From positions 1 through 64,000 of the forward strand of contig NZ_ACVP01000003.1 in the NCBI RefSeq assembly GCF_000175635.1: a stretch of 64,000 nt of DNA, read 5' to 3'. The notes under the pieces are model-generated. The model saw only the letters and a program-made list of their open reading frames with translations, was not told the DNA's origin and did no database searches. The position numbers and the translations under genes were made by a program. Origin of the DNA: Corynebacterium tuberculostearicum SK141 (GTDB taxonomy: Bacteria; Actinomycetota; Actinomycetes; Mycobacteriales; Mycobacteriaceae). Positions 32,864 through 43,129 of the stretch are shown here, piece by piece. The first letter of the stretch is position 1. Every line of letters starts with the position of its first letter.

Positions 32864-34898
32864 CCTCTAGTACCTGGGCACCGTAGCGCTCCAGCTTGCT
32901 AGGCCCCACGCCGGAAATGGAGAGCATCTCTGCCTCATCGGAGGGCAATTCCTCCGAAATCGCCTGCAGGGTGGCATCGGAAAAGATGACATAAGCCGGC
33001 ACCTTTTCCTCACGCGCTACCTGGGAGCGCCACGAGCGCAAGGCGGCAAAGACCTCTTCATCGCCGCCGCCCTCGCAATCTTCATGGCGGCCTATGACCT
33101 TTTCCGCCGGTGTTCCCAGCGGGCCAGAGCACACGCGGCACCGCTTCGGGCGGCGCGAGCGAGACCCACCGCCGGCGGCATCTTCGGCCGCCGGGACGAT
33201 GCCATCGAGGAAGCGGGTGCGCTCGCGCGAGGCACGCGAGCCGGTAGTCTTCGCCAGCGCCCACGACAGCGCGAGGTGCTCACGAGCGCGGGTAATGCCG
33301 ACGTAAAACAGACGACGCTCCTCTTCCACCTGTTCATCGCCAGCCTTGATGGCGTGGTTGATGGGCATGAGCTTTTCCGTTAGCCCCACGAGGAATACCG
33401 CATCCCATTCCAAGCCCTTGGCGGCGTGCACGGTAGCCAGCGTCACGCCCTCCATGGCCGGGGCCTGCTTATCGGTAGAGCGCCGGCGCAACTCCCCCAG
33501 CACCCCGTTGAGATCGATGCCAGGAGTTGATTCCACAATCTTTTCAATGAGCCCTACCAGTGCATTGAGGGACTGCCAGCGCTCGCGGGCCTGGGCGCCC
33601 TGCGGCTCGGTGGAGCTCAAACCCAGCTCGACAAACGCGGCCCGGGCAATCGCCACCGGGTCATCCGGCAGGTCCTCACGGCGGGTCGCGGCGATGAGCA
33701 CGCGGATGGCCTCCAGGATTTCCGGGCGGCGGAAAAAGCCCTCGCCGCCGCGGACTTGGTAGACCACTCCGGCGTCGGCAAGCGCCTGCTCAAACTGCTC
33801 CGACTGGGCATTGATGCGGTAAAGGATGGCAATCTCGGAGGCCGGCACACCCTGATCCAGCAGAGTAAGGACCTGGCCCGCCACCTCTTGGGCCTCAATT
33901 TCTTCGGACTCATAGGCCTTGAAGGTGGGCTCTGGGCCGGGCTCGCGCATGCCCTGCAGCTCCAAGCGCGTGCCCGCCGCGCGGCCGGTGGCCTTGCCAA
34001 TGACCCGGTTGGCCAGGTCCGTTACCTGCGGCGTGGAGCGGTAGTCGCGCTGCAGCTTGACCACGGTGCCATCCGGATACGTGCGGGAGAAATTAAGCAG
34101 GTAGTCCGGGGAGGCACCGTTGAAGGAATAAATGGTCTGGTTAGCATCGCCCACCACGGTAAGGTCATCGCGCTCGCCCAACCAAGCGTTGAGCACCCGC
34201 TGCTGCAGCGGGGTAACGTCCTGGTACTCATCGACGACGAAGGTCCGGTACTGCTCGCGGAAGGTCTCCGCAATCGCCGGCACATTCTCGATGGCACCTG
34301 CAATGTGCATGAGGAGGTCATCGAAGTCCAAGTGCATCATGTCCGGCGTGGCCTTGGACTGCTCGTAGCGGCGGAAAGCCTCTGCCACCTTGGCTGGATC
34401 GGCCGGTGCACTGCGGTCCGTATTGGCGATCACGGACTCATAATCTTCGGCACTGACCAGCGCGGACTTAGCCCACTCGATTTCCGCCAAGACGTCTCGA
34501 ATCATGTCCTTGGAATTATCCAGCCCCACCGAGCGCACCGCGCGGGCAACCAGCGGGAATTTATTATCCAGCAGCTGCCACGGAAGATCTCCTGCTACCT
34601 GCGGCCAGAAATACTTCAACTGGCGGCGCGCCGCCGCGTGGAAGGTCTGCGCCTGCACGCCGGCCACGCCCATGGTGCGCAGGCGATCGCGCATCTCTCC
34701 GGCCGCTCGCGCCGTGAAGGTCACCGCAAGCACGCGCTGCGGGCTGACAAAGCCTTGGTCGACCAAGTTGGCAATGCGATAGGTAATAGTGCGGGTCTTG
34801 CCCGTACCCGCGCCGGCCAAGATGCACACGGGCCCGCGCGGCGCCGTGGCCGCGCGCAGCTGATCTTCATCCAGCAGGGACAAATCCGGCTTAGTCAC
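32841..34898 (-). CDS. uvrD2: ATP-dependent DNA helicase UvrD2 with HRDC domain
   Basis: A 685-residue superfamily 1A helicase. Motifs: GAGTGKTRTITYRIANLV (I), EYQDVTPLQQR (II), VGDANQTIYSF (III) and VHAAKGLEW (V). The C-terminal region has a Cys-rich hinge (CRVC ... HEDC, about 585-607) and an HRDC domain (about 620-685, LSISGVGPSKLERYG), the mycobacterial UvrD2 layout. It unwinds DNA in repair. It starts with GTG 34898, 8 bases inside nudC. Its 3' end overlaps the convergent TOMM-like gene by 23 bases. Confidence 0.96.
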   Translation of the reverse strand: MTKPDLSLLDEDQLRAATAPRGPVCILAGAGTGKTRTITYRIANLVDQGFVSPQRVLAVTFTARAAGEMRDRLRTMGVAGVQAQTFHAAARRQLKYFWPQVAGDLPWQLLDNKFPLVARAVRSVGLDNSKDMIRDVLAEIEWAKSALVSAEDYESVIANTDRSAPADPAKVAEAFRRYEQSKATPDMMHLDFDDLLMHIAGAIENVPAIAETFREQYRTFVVDEYQDVTPLQQRVLNAWLGERDDLTVVGDANQTIYSFNGASPDYLLNFSRTYPDGTVVKLQRDYRSTPQVTDLANRVIGKATGRAAGTRLELQGMREPGPEPTFKAYESEEIEAQEVAGQVLTLLDQGVPASEIAILYRINAQSEQFEQALADAGVVYQVRGGEGFFRRPEILEAIRVLIAATRREDLPDDPVAIARAAFVELGLSSTEPQGAQARERWQSLNALVGLIEKIVESTPGIDLNGVLGELRRRSTDKQAPAMEGVTLATVHAAKGLEWDAVFLVGLTEKLMPINHAIKAGDEQVEEERRLFYVGITRAREHLALSWALAKTTGSRASRERTRFLDGIVPAAEDAAGGGSRSRRPKRCRVCSGPLGTPAEKVIGRHEDCEGGGDEEVFAALRSWRSQVAREEKVPAYVIFSDATLQAISEELPSDEAEMLSISGVGPSKLERYGAQVLEVIRSVRS

Positions 34899-35622
34899 CG
34901 TGATACCACTCCATAATCATCGTGTGTGCAATTGAACCCGGACGTGGAAGCTGAAGCTCAGGCAGCTCGGCGCGCTCCACCCACCGGATTTCTTCCAATT
35001 CCCCATCAGTATGGCAGGTGGGGTGGACATCAGCCGTGCGCGCGCAAAAGCCCAGCATAAGGGAACCACTCGGTGGCCACGCCTGCGAGCCCCAATAGCG
35101 AATATCATCCACCCTGCGCCCGGTTTCTTCTAGGGCCTCGCGCGCAAAAGCTGCTTCAGCGGTCTCGCCCGGCTCAACGTAGCCGGCGATCAGAGAAAAG
35201 AAGCTAGTACGGCGGCGATTGCGCGCCAGCAAAATCCGGTCGGTTCCGCTGAGGCGAATAAGCCCGATGACGGCAGGATCCAGGCGTGGGAAAACCATCT
35301 GGCACTCGTCCACAGGATCGCGCCCCACGATTCCCGGTGCTGGGTAGTCGAGCTTGTGGCCGGTCCGCGGATCAAAGCGCTGCTCACGCCGATTGCGGAT
35401 GAGCGCAATGGCTTGCAAAATCACCGGCTGGTCCGCAAAGAACGTTGCGCTTTCTAGCCGGCCCAGCTCGCTAGCACCGTCTTCCGGATACGCGCACGCC
35501 TGCAGGGGACCTAGGTCCACTACTGCGTGCTTGCCGACGCCCCCGGGAACCTTCTCCACCAGCACCGGTTCCCCCGCTGCCGTAACCGGTACCTGGCCGT
35601 GAGGGGTTACTGGGAGGAACAC
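34891..35622 (-). CDS. nudC: NADH pyrophosphatase-like Nudix hydrolase (NudC type)
   Basis: A 243-residue protein starting with GTG 35622. The Nudix box is intact (GYVEPGETAEAAFAREALEETG, about 143-164) and the NudC-specific SQPWPFP-like motif appears as SQAWPPSGSLMLGF. The zinc ribbon that precedes the Nudix domain in most NudC proteins has lost its Cys residues (GHKLDYPAPGIVGRDPVDECQ). NudC cleaves NAD(H) and can remove NAD caps from RNA. It lies between the K+ channel and uvrD2 with no gaps. Confidence 0.88.
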   Translation of the reverse strand: MFLPVTPHGQVPVTAAGEPVLVEKVPGGVGKHAVVDLGPLQACAYPEDGASELGRLESATFFADQPVILQAIALIRNRREQRFDPRTGHKLDYPAPGIVGRDPVDECQMVFPRLDPAVIGLIRLSGTDRILLARNRRRTSFFSLIAGYVEPGETAEAAFAREALEETGRRVDDIRYWGSQAWPPSGSLMLGFCARTADVHPTCHTDGELEEIRWVERAELPELQLPRPGSIAHTMIMEWYHGD

Positions 35623-36741
35623 TTAATCCTCATCATCATCGTCCATGACCTCAATGGGTTGCTCCATCTCATGCTTGATGTAGAGCAGACGGTCGCCCGG
35701 CTTCAGCGCGGAGGCATCCGCAGTATCCACGCGGTGCAGCTCGTTATTGCGCAGGACAGCCAGCACGATATCTGCCAGGTGGCGTGGGTTGGAGCCCACC
35801 TCGAATTCGCGCACAGCGCGCTCGGCTACGGAGAAACCCTCGTTGGGTGAGAGCAGGTCTTCCATCATTTCCACCACCGTCGGGGTCACGGTGGCTAGGC
35901 CCAGCAGTCGACCAGCCGTCTCCGCAGAGGTGACCACGGAATCCGCACCGGATTGAAGTAAGAGGTGACGGTTCTCAGACTCGCGCACCGACGCCACGAT
36001 CTTGGCCTTGGGCGCAAGCTCTCGCACGGACAGGCAACACAGCACCGCGGTATCGTCCGTGGATGGGGTAACGACGATGGAGCTGGCATGCTCTACCCCA
36101 GCGATCTTCAGCACATCCTGCTTGGTGCCGGAACCAAAGATGGTGACCAGTCCATGGTGCTCAGCGTGAGCGAGGGACGCACGGTTGGTATCGATGACCA
36201 CGATCTGGGAGGACGGAACATCATCGGCCAGCAGCGCGGCTACGGCCCCGGCGCCCTTGGTGCCATATCCGATAACGACGGTGTGGTTACGCAATTGCTT
36301 TCTCCAGTTCTGGATTTGGAAAGTACGGCGGGCCTTATCCGTCAGCACGGACAAGGTCGCGCCAACCAATAAAACAAGGAAGATCAGGCGGGCGGGGGTA
36401 ATAAGCGTTAAGTTAATGAACCTGGCCTGCGGGGACACGGGCACGATATCGCCGTAGCCCACGGTAGTCAGCGACACCGCCGCATAGTAGGCAGAGTCCA
36501 ATAGCGACATGTCCTCGCTATACCCACCGCCGTCCACAAAGACCACGGCGGTCACGAAGACAACAATGCCAAAAGCCCACAGCACACGCTTGCCCAACTG
36601 ACGCCACGGGCTGGAATCTTCATCCCTCGGCACCGTAATGACATCAATGAGCGCGTGGTCTGGCTGCGAGGACAGCTCGACCTGCGGCAAGAAACGACTT
36701 CTAAAGCGTGACTTCATTGCCTGCGCACGTTTTTTGGCCAC
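35623..36741 (-). CDS. Potassium channel with RCK (TrkA-N) domain, CglK-like
   Basis: Two membrane helices flank a pore loop with the selectivity filter TTVGYGD, followed by a TrkA-N/RCK domain (VVIGYGTKGAGAVAALLADD with a GxGxxG nucleotide fold) and a C-terminal acidic tail (DDDDED). This is the plan of MthK and CglK. The GTG at 36741 has AAGGCGGGG upstream; a TTG at 36780 and ATG at 36717 are alternatives. It should conduct K+ and respond to cytoplasmic ligands. It lies directly upstream of nudC. Confidence 0.88.
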   Translation of the reverse strand: MAKKRAQAMKSRFRSRFLPQVELSSQPDHALIDVITVPRDEDSSPWRQLGKRVLWAFGIVVFVTAVVFVDGGGYSEDMSLLDSAYYAAVSLTTVGYGDIVPVSPQARFINLTLITPARLIFLVLLVGATLSVLTDKARRTFQIQNWRKQLRNHTVVIGYGTKGAGAVAALLADDVPSSQIVVIDTNRASLAHAEHHGLVTIFGSGTKQDVLKIAGVEHASSIVVTPSTDDTAVLCCLSVRELAPKAKIVASVRESENRHLLLQSGADSVVTSAETAGRLLGLATVTPTVVEMMEDLLSPNEGFSVAERAVREFEVGSNPRHLADIVLAVLRNNELHRVDTADASALKPGDRLLYIKHEMEQPIEVMDDDDED

Positions 36742-36813
36742 TAGCCCCGCCTTCTTTTCTGGTCTCGAATGATTGCTCAAGAGATTGCGTGCTTACGCAA
36801 CCGCCCACATACC

Positions 36814-39800
36814 TTAGCCCTTGTGGTGCTCAACTGACGATTCAAGGAGTTTCTTCAGCTCTTCCCCACGCGGCAGGCGGGCAGGCTCGAAGGTATAACC
36901 ATCGTGCACATAATAAAACGCGGCACGAATCTTTTCCCCGCCGTGGATGCGGCGCCATGCCTCTGCGTACACCGCTAGCTGTATCTTGGCAGCATCCATA
37001 GCCTCTCCCTGGGGAGGGCGGCCGGTCTTCCAGTCCACCACCATCCAGGTGCCATCCTCCAAGCGGAATACCGCATCCATACGCCCGCGCACCACGGCCT
37101 CACCGATAGTGATTTCAAAGGGCGCCTCCACGTGCTCCGGCTGCCGCTCGGCCCACTCGGAATTCAGGAAGGCTTCCTTGAGCTCTTCCAAATCGAAGTC
37201 CTCCGGTTCATCGATTCCCGGAAGTTCTTCCTCGCCCAATAGCGCTGGGCTGCCGAAGCGGTCCTCCAACCACGCGTGGAAGGCGGTACCGCGCTTGGCA
37301 TAGGAATTCGGCTTAAACGGCACGGGGCGGCGTTGCCTGCGGGCAAACTGAAGCGGGTCTGCCCGCAGCGCAACCATGTCAGAGGCGGTCAGCTCGCTGG
37401 GGAGCTCAACGTCTACCACCGGCTGTTGTAAGGCCTTGTACTCCTCAATAAGAGCGCCAGCTTCCTGCTCCCACAGCTCAAAGGTTTCACCGCGGCTCAA
37501 ATCTGGGAGCTCTTCCATAGCTTCAAGCACCATGTCCGCACCGGCAACTGCCTCTGGGCTGGCCTGTAGCGCTGGGAATTGGGCGCTCTCCCCATAATCG
37601 TCCTCGGAAGGCTCGTCGGGGACGGACCACTCCACCACGTACTGCGGGAATTGCTCTTTCAGACGCTCTAGGTATTCATAGGGAGCCTTCTTATTCTTTC
37701 CATTGAGGTTATTGGTGCCCGAGCCGGTAACGGTCAGGGTGGATTCGGTACGCGTCAGCGCCACATAAAAAAGGCGCGCCGATTCTTCCGCCTTGATGGC
37801 GCTATCTGCCTTTTTAAACTCCTCGCAGGCGTTGTGGAAATCCGAGCGCTTCTCGGCATCCTCCGGGACCTCAATATAGTCATCGTCTCCCGGGACCTTA
37901 TCGATCCTGGACAGGAAGGTCTCTGCCTTTGCGCTATAGCTGGACGAATCCGCATGAACCACGCAGACGTGTTCCCATTCCAATCCCTTGGCCTTGTGCG
38001 CGGTCATAATCTGCACGCGGTCAGTGGCGGCGGGAACCTCGCCGAGGTCTAGGCCATCTTCCTTCTCGAGCGCTAACGCGAAGTAATCCAAGAGCGCATA
38101 CAAGGAATCACCATGGAAGCCCGCAACGATATCGGCAAATTTATCCAGGTGTGTTGCTCCCCCTGCGCTTCCACGCGCTAGGACTTCGGTGCGGATATTA
38201 AATAACGCTTCAATATCGGCGAAGATGTCCACTAGGGGTTTGGAAAGAGAATAGGTGCGCAGGTGTCGCAGTTTGGCAGAAACCTCTTCCATACGGGCGA
38301 GGCCTTGCGGGGTATAGCGGTCTCTTTCACCTAAATCTGCCAGGGCGTCGGCAAGGCCGACTCGCTGATCCGGCTCCTCAGCGGTGACATCTTCCAACTG
38401 CGCGCGCAGGTATTCTTCTGGGTCCATTCCCGGTTCCCAGCGCAAGCGCTCCTCCCTCGCGCCAGCCAGGTTTCGTAGGCGGGAAGCAAGTGCTTGAATA
38501 TCGCTAATTCCCAGGCCACAAATGGGGCCCGCGAGAACGCGCACGGCCGCAGGCAAGTCTTCTGGGCGCACGAGCATGGTGGCAATGGCTACGAGGTCCT
38601 GGATTTCTGGCTGCCACAGCAGGCCACCGAGACCAATGATTTCATTGGGTACGCCCGCTTTATCTAGGGCCGCAGCGATGGGGGCGGAGTGCCTATTTAT
38701 ACGCACCAAAACCGCCGCGCTGAAAGTATCTCCTTCGCGCTTGTCCCACTGGTCTTTCAGGTACTCGGCAACGAATTCACGCTCGCGAGCCTCGCTGTCG
38801 AAGTACGCCAACTGGATTTCGCCTTCGCCCTTATGCGGGGCGGCAGAAAGCTCGTCCACGGGGCGTTCAACGCCTTCGAATACGCCCTCCGCCACTGAGT
38901 TAGCCAAGTCCAGCGCACCTGAAGGGTTGCGCCAAGAGATGGTCAGCTGGTCCTTCGGGGCGGGTGTGCCCGGCGCGACCGGGAAGTCTTCCACGAAGGC
39001 AGTGAGGTTTTCAGAGGTAGCACCACGCCACCCGTAGATGGCCTGCATTGGATCGCCCACGGCCGTAACCGACAGGTCCTCTTGGTCCCCTCCGAACAGG
39101 CTGCGTAGAAGCACGCGCTGGGCATAGGAGGTGTCTTGGTACTCGTCTAGCATGACGACCTTATAGCGCTGGGACTGCTGCTTTCCCACCACAGGATGGT
39201 CGCGCGCGACGCGCGCGGCGACGGCCATTTGCTCGCCAAAGGTGATGACTTGTCGCTCAGATTGTTCCTTTTTCAGGGCCTCCAGTAGCGGCACGTACTG
39301 CACGCGGCGCTCCTGTGTGTGGATATATTCCAGCAGCTTTTGCGAGTATTCGGGGCCATTCTTTTGGGATTTATCGAGGTTATCGATGTCCGCCCGAAAG
39401 TCGCGGGCATGCTCGGCGATGTGACTTGTGTCCTTGAGCCCATTATCGATATCTTGGCTGAATTTCAGCAGGGTCTCGGTAATCGTGGCTAGGGCGCGAT
39501 CGTCTTCCAGCTGGCCGGTGTAATTGCGCACCACATCGTAGGCCAAGGAATAGCGCTCGGCCTCGGTGATGATGCGTGCGGTGGGCTCTACTGGAACCAA
39601 CAGCCCGTATTCGCGAACGAGTTCTCCCGCATAGGAGTCATAGGTAGCTACCTTCGGCGCAATGTTTTCTAACGCTTCTGCCACCTCGCCGCCTGGTGGG
39701 ATGAGGCCGGAATCGCGCAATTTAATCAGCTGCCGCCGGATGCGCTGCTCCAGCTGTTGCGCGGCCTTACGGGTGAAGGTCAGGCCGAGAACCTGCTCCG

Positions 39801-39993
39801 GGCGCACATAGCCATTGGCCACCAAGTACACCACGCGCGAGGCCATGGTTTCTGTCTTGCCGGCACCAGCGCCGGCAACCACGAGTTTGGGGCTAAATGG
39901 GCCTTCGATGACGTGGGCTTGTTCCTCGGTAGGCGGATAGTCCTTGCCCAAGGCTGCAGCGATCTGCTGTGGGGAAAAATTGCTCTTAGGCAT
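36814..39993 (-). CDS. adnB: AdnB, UvrD-like helicase/RecB-like nuclease subunit
   Basis: A 1059-residue protein with an active SF1A motor (GAGAGKTETMASRVVYLV, EYQDTSYAQR, VGDPMQAIYGWRG, TAHKAKGLEW) and a C-terminal RecB-family nuclease (DAVFRLEDGTWMVVDWKTG, with the D..DWK motif). AdnB is the driving motor of the AdnAB complex that resects DNA double-strand breaks in actinobacteria. The ATG overlaps the adnA 3' end by 8 bases. Length and order match mycobacterial AdnB. Confidence 0.94.
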   Translation of the reverse strand: MPKSNFSPQQIAAALGKDYPPTEEQAHVIEGPFSPKLVVAGAGAGKTETMASRVVYLVANGYVRPEQVLGLTFTRKAAQQLEQRIRRQLIKLRDSGLIPPGGEVAEALENIAPKVATYDSYAGELVREYGLLVPVEPTARIITEAERYSLAYDVVRNYTGQLEDDRALATITETLLKFSQDIDNGLKDTSHIAEHARDFRADIDNLDKSQKNGPEYSQKLLEYIHTQERRVQYVPLLEALKKEQSERQVITFGEQMAVAARVARDHPVVGKQQSQRYKVVMLDEYQDTSYAQRVLLRSLFGGDQEDLSVTAVGDPMQAIYGWRGATSENLTAFVEDFPVAPGTPAPKDQLTISWRNPSGALDLANSVAEGVFEGVERPVDELSAAPHKGEGEIQLAYFDSEAREREFVAEYLKDQWDKREGDTFSAAVLVRINRHSAPIAAALDKAGVPNEIIGLGGLLWQPEIQDLVAIATMLVRPEDLPAAVRVLAGPICGLGISDIQALASRLRNLAGAREERLRWEPGMDPEEYLRAQLEDVTAEEPDQRVGLADALADLGERDRYTPQGLARMEEVSAKLRHLRTYSLSKPLVDIFADIEALFNIRTEVLARGSAGGATHLDKFADIVAGFHGDSLYALLDYFALALEKEDGLDLGEVPAATDRVQIMTAHKAKGLEWEHVCVVHADSSSYSAKAETFLSRIDKVPGDDDYIEVPEDAEKRSDFHNACEEFKKADSAIKAEESARLFYVALTRTESTLTVTGSGTNNLNGKNKKAPYEYLERLKEQFPQYVVEWSVPDEPSEDDYGESAQFPALQASPEAVAGADMVLEAMEELPDLSRGETFELWEQEAGALIEEYKALQQPVVDVELPSELTASDMVALRADPLQFARRQRRPVPFKPNSYAKRGTAFHAWLEDRFGSPALLGEEELPGIDEPEDFDLEELKEAFLNSEWAERQPEHVEAPFEITIGEAVVRGRMDAVFRLEDGTWMVVDWKTGRPPQGEAMDAAKIQLAVYAEAWRRIHGGEKIRAAFYYVHDGYTFEPARLPRGEELKKLLESSVEHHKG

Positions 39994-42900
39994 CGGTGGT
40001 CATCCTTCCTTCTTCCTGCACGGGGCAGATGGAGCGAATTGGGCACTTATCGCAGTCTTTGTTGGTGCGTGCGGTTATGCGCGGGCCACGCATCTCCTCC
40101 ACCAGCGGGGGCAGAAGCGCGGCGAATTCTTCCAGGGCTTCAGGTGACTTATCGCTTTGCCAAATCTCACCAATCTTTTTGGTGGTCGCACCTGGATACA
40201 CCAGCACACCACCCTGGCGCGGCATGCCTTCACCGTCGTGGACCTGGTGGCCGTCGAATGCGCCGTGGGCTAGTGCCAGCTGATAGGTCATCAGCTGCAC
40301 ATGGTCCTCGCCCTCTTTCTTAGCCGGCTTGCTTCTGCCCGTCTTGAGGTCCACCACCAGGTAATTGCCCTCTTCATCGCGAAGCAGACGGTCCATATAG
40401 CCGCCGATGCGCACCTCCTCGCTGACACGTACGCCTACGGGGATTTCCACACCGGCAAGCTCTTGATTGACCTCGGATTGGCACGCCCATTCCCGGGCGC
40501 GGTCCAACAGGGTGGAAAACTCATCGAGTTTGAAACGCAATTGCCACTGCGGTACGTCCTGAATCCGCTCGAAGGCTTCCATCACCAATAGCTTGGCCTT
40601 TTCCGCGTCCATGCCGCGGCCAAGGGCTTCAAAGAAGGCGTGCGCCAAAGTACCGCGGAGCAGGTGTTCCTCGGTGCTTGGGTCCTCAGCCACATTGCCG
40701 AGCACGGCCTTGAGTGGACAGTTGAGCAATGCTTCCACACGGGAAGGCGACAAGCTACCGCTGGTATGCAGCGGCACTTCAGCCGCAACGGAGCGCGCAG
40801 ACCACCATTGCTCCGGGTGGGCGCCAGGGATATCGGCTGCTGCTAAGCGGGCGAGCTGGCGCGCTGCTTGTTTGCGCTCAACCTCACTGGATTCCGGATT
40901 GGTAACTACGCGGCGCAATTGTGCAACAAAGGCTGGCACGGACAGCACCGCCACATCGAGGGGATCCACCTCGAGTCCATCGCGCAATGACACGGGTGCG
41001 GGTTCGGGCACATCGAGGCCCAGTTCGCGCGGGAGTTGGGTGCGGCGCAGCGCCCGCTTTGCTTGCCGACGCGCAGCTTGACCAGGCACGTCCACGCCAC
41101 GGCCAGCGAATTCGCTAATGAAGCGCGAAGGCTCAGAGACCGTATCGCCCTCCGGGTTTTCCACAGCGGCAATAAGCAGGCGCTGTCGGTGGCGGGTGGT
41201 AGCGACGTGGAAGAGTCGACGCTCCTCTGCCAAACGGGAGGCAACGTGGCTGACGGGGGTATCGGGATCAATATCGTGGTCGAGGAGATCGATGAGATCT
41301 TCCTGCCCAAAGATGGAGCCAGTCTCCCCTAGCGAAGGCCAGCTTCCCTCCTGTGCGCCGGCCACAATGACGGTATCCCATTCACGGCCCACGGCGCCGT
41401 GTGCAGTCAGGATCTCTACTGCCTGCGGAATAGCGGTGCGGCGGTCACGCACACCGGTGGGAAGTTCCTGTTCGGTGATATGCGTCAGGAAGGCGCGCAG
41501 CGAGGAATCAGGGCGGCGCTCGACGTAGTCGCCTGCGGCGTCAAAAAGCGCCATCATTGCATCCAAGTCGCGGTCGGCCTGCGAGCCGGTCGCACCACCG
41601 CGCAGCGCCGAAGCCTGCAGGCGGTTATCTAGCTCAGTTGCGCTCCACACAGCCCAGAGGACCTCCTCCACAGAGTCCCCGGAGGCGAGTGCGTCCCGGC
41701 CGGCGCTTAGAACCGCGCGTACACGCTCCAGAATGGAGTATTCGCGCTCAGTAAGTTGCCCATTAAAATCTGGGAGCTCGCCATAGAGAAGACCGCGAAG
41801 GCTATCGATGCCCCGGGTGGTGGAATCCCAGCGGCGCAGACCACGGATAAGGCGGCGCAGGGTGACGGGATCGGCGCCACCCACGGGGCCGGTGAGCAAT
41901 TCTTCCAACTCCGAGTTTGATAGGTCTTCCTCCAAGGCACGCAGGGCGAGCAGCACGGCGGAAACCAAACGCTGTTCGGCCAAGACGACGTCGGTAGGGC
42001 TAATGTGCACGGGCACGCCGGCGGCCAAAAGGGTGCGGCGCATCTGCCCGATATCACCGGTTGAACGAACGATGACGGCGATATCCCGCCAAGGCACGCC
42101 GTCTTCTAAGTGACGGCGCCGCACGGTATTGGCTACGACGTCACGCAGACTGCCGTCCGAATCCACAATGGAGATGCACGCCGGAGCGGGTGTGCGGTGG
42201 GGCTCGGTGAGCTCGATGTCGTGGTCAGCTGGGAAATCCCGCAGGAAACGCGAGCTAGCACCGCGGAAGGCAAAGACGGATTGATCGGCATCGCCGCCTA
42301 CCACCACGAGATCCGCCTGCGGGGCCATGTCGCGAATGAGCTTGCCTGCGGTGGGGTCGAGCAATTGCGCATCATCGACAATGATGGTGTGGAAGGGGTG
42401 CTCGCGCAGTAGCTGGGGGCGCTGAAGAACCGCGGTAACCAATTCCGCAGCGGAATAGGAATGGGCGCGGGAAAGGAGCTGCACGCGTTCGTACTCGCGC
42501 AGGAATTCACCCGCCGCGGACCACATGGGGCGGCCGTGCTCGGCACCGAGGCGCTCTAGGTCGCCCGGGCCCAGGCCGCGTTCAATGGAGCGCAACAGGA
42601 AATCGCGCAGCTGCCGGGCGAAGCCCACATATTCCAGCGCGGGCCGCATCTCCGCGGGCCACGAGCCATGCCCGTCTTCTGCTTGGCCAGTGAGCAGCTC
42701 GCGGATGACGGCGTCCTGCTCCGCACCGGTAATAAGTCGCAGCTCCTCCTCGGCCGCTGTGCGCAGCAATGCAAATGCGAGGGAGTGTACGGAACGCACC
42801 ATGGAGGTCTGGGCGGCGTAATCCTCGAGGCGCTCAGAAAGTTCGCGGCGCAGCCGGGCGCCGGATTCCTTCGAGGGAGCGATAACCAGGATGCCGGAGG

Positions 42901-43129
42901 GATCCGCGCCGGTCTCCCGGGCTTTATCCAAGGCATGAATGACGGTATCGATAAGGAAGCTGGACACACCGGTGCCGGCGGCACCGGTTACCTTCCAGGT
43001 ACCGGATTCGGGCAGGCCAACAGGCCAGCTGCGGGTCGTGGCGGACTGGGTACGGGGAACGAGACGCACCTGCGGGGACGGTGGAAGGACCACTCCCGCA
43101 CGCGCGGTGGAATGGGGGTCGTAACTCAC
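39986..43129 (-). CDS. adnA: AdnA, helicase/nuclease subunit with degenerate P-loop
   Basis: A 1047-residue partner of AdnB. The P-loop region reads GAAGTGVSS (49-57), where the catalytic Lys is replaced by Val, in line with the known vestigial motor of AdnA. The C-terminal nuclease keeps the VVDLKTG motif and four Cys of an Fe-S cluster (one in LLNCPLKAVLG, three in CDKCPIRSIC). It starts with GTG 43129, overlapping the TIGR02569 gene stop (GTGA). The three genes are co-transcribed. Confidence 0.94.
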   Translation of the reverse strand: MSYDPHSTARAGVVLPPSPQVRLVPRTQSATTRSWPVGLPESGTWKVTGAAGTGVSSFLIDTVIHALDKARETGADPSGILVIAPSKESGARLRRELSERLEDYAAQTSMVRSVHSLAFALLRTAAEEELRLITGAEQDAVIRELLTGQAEDGHGSWPAEMRPALEYVGFARQLRDFLLRSIERGLGPGDLERLGAEHGRPMWSAAGEFLREYERVQLLSRAHSYSAAELVTAVLQRPQLLREHPFHTIIVDDAQLLDPTAGKLIRDMAPQADLVVVGGDADQSVFAFRGASSRFLRDFPADHDIELTEPHRTPAPACISIVDSDGSLRDVVANTVRRRHLEDGVPWRDIAVIVRSTGDIGQMRRTLLAAGVPVHISPTDVVLAEQRLVSAVLLALRALEEDLSNSELEELLTGPVGGADPVTLRRLIRGLRRWDSTTRGIDSLRGLLYGELPDFNGQLTEREYSILERVRAVLSAGRDALASGDSVEEVLWAVWSATELDNRLQASALRGGATGSQADRDLDAMMALFDAAGDYVERRPDSSLRAFLTHITEQELPTGVRDRRTAIPQAVEILTAHGAVGREWDTVIVAGAQEGSWPSLGETGSIFGQEDLIDLLDHDIDPDTPVSHVASRLAEERRLFHVATTRHRQRLLIAAVENPEGDTVSEPSRFISEFAGRGVDVPGQAARRQAKRALRRTQLPRELGLDVPEPAPVSLRDGLEVDPLDVAVLSVPAFVAQLRRVVTNPESSEVERKQAARQLARLAAADIPGAHPEQWWSARSVAAEVPLHTSGSLSPSRVEALLNCPLKAVLGNVAEDPSTEEHLLRGTLAHAFFEALGRGMDAEKAKLLVMEAFERIQDVPQWQLRFKLDEFSTLLDRAREWACQSEVNQELAGVEIPVGVRVSEEVRIGGYMDRLLRDEEGNYLVVDLKTGRSKPAKKEGEDHVQLMTYQLALAHGAFDGHQVHDGEGMPRQGGVLVYPGATTKKIGEIWQSDKSPEALEEFAALLPPLVEEMRGPRITARTNKDCDKCPIRSICPVQEEGRMTTDA

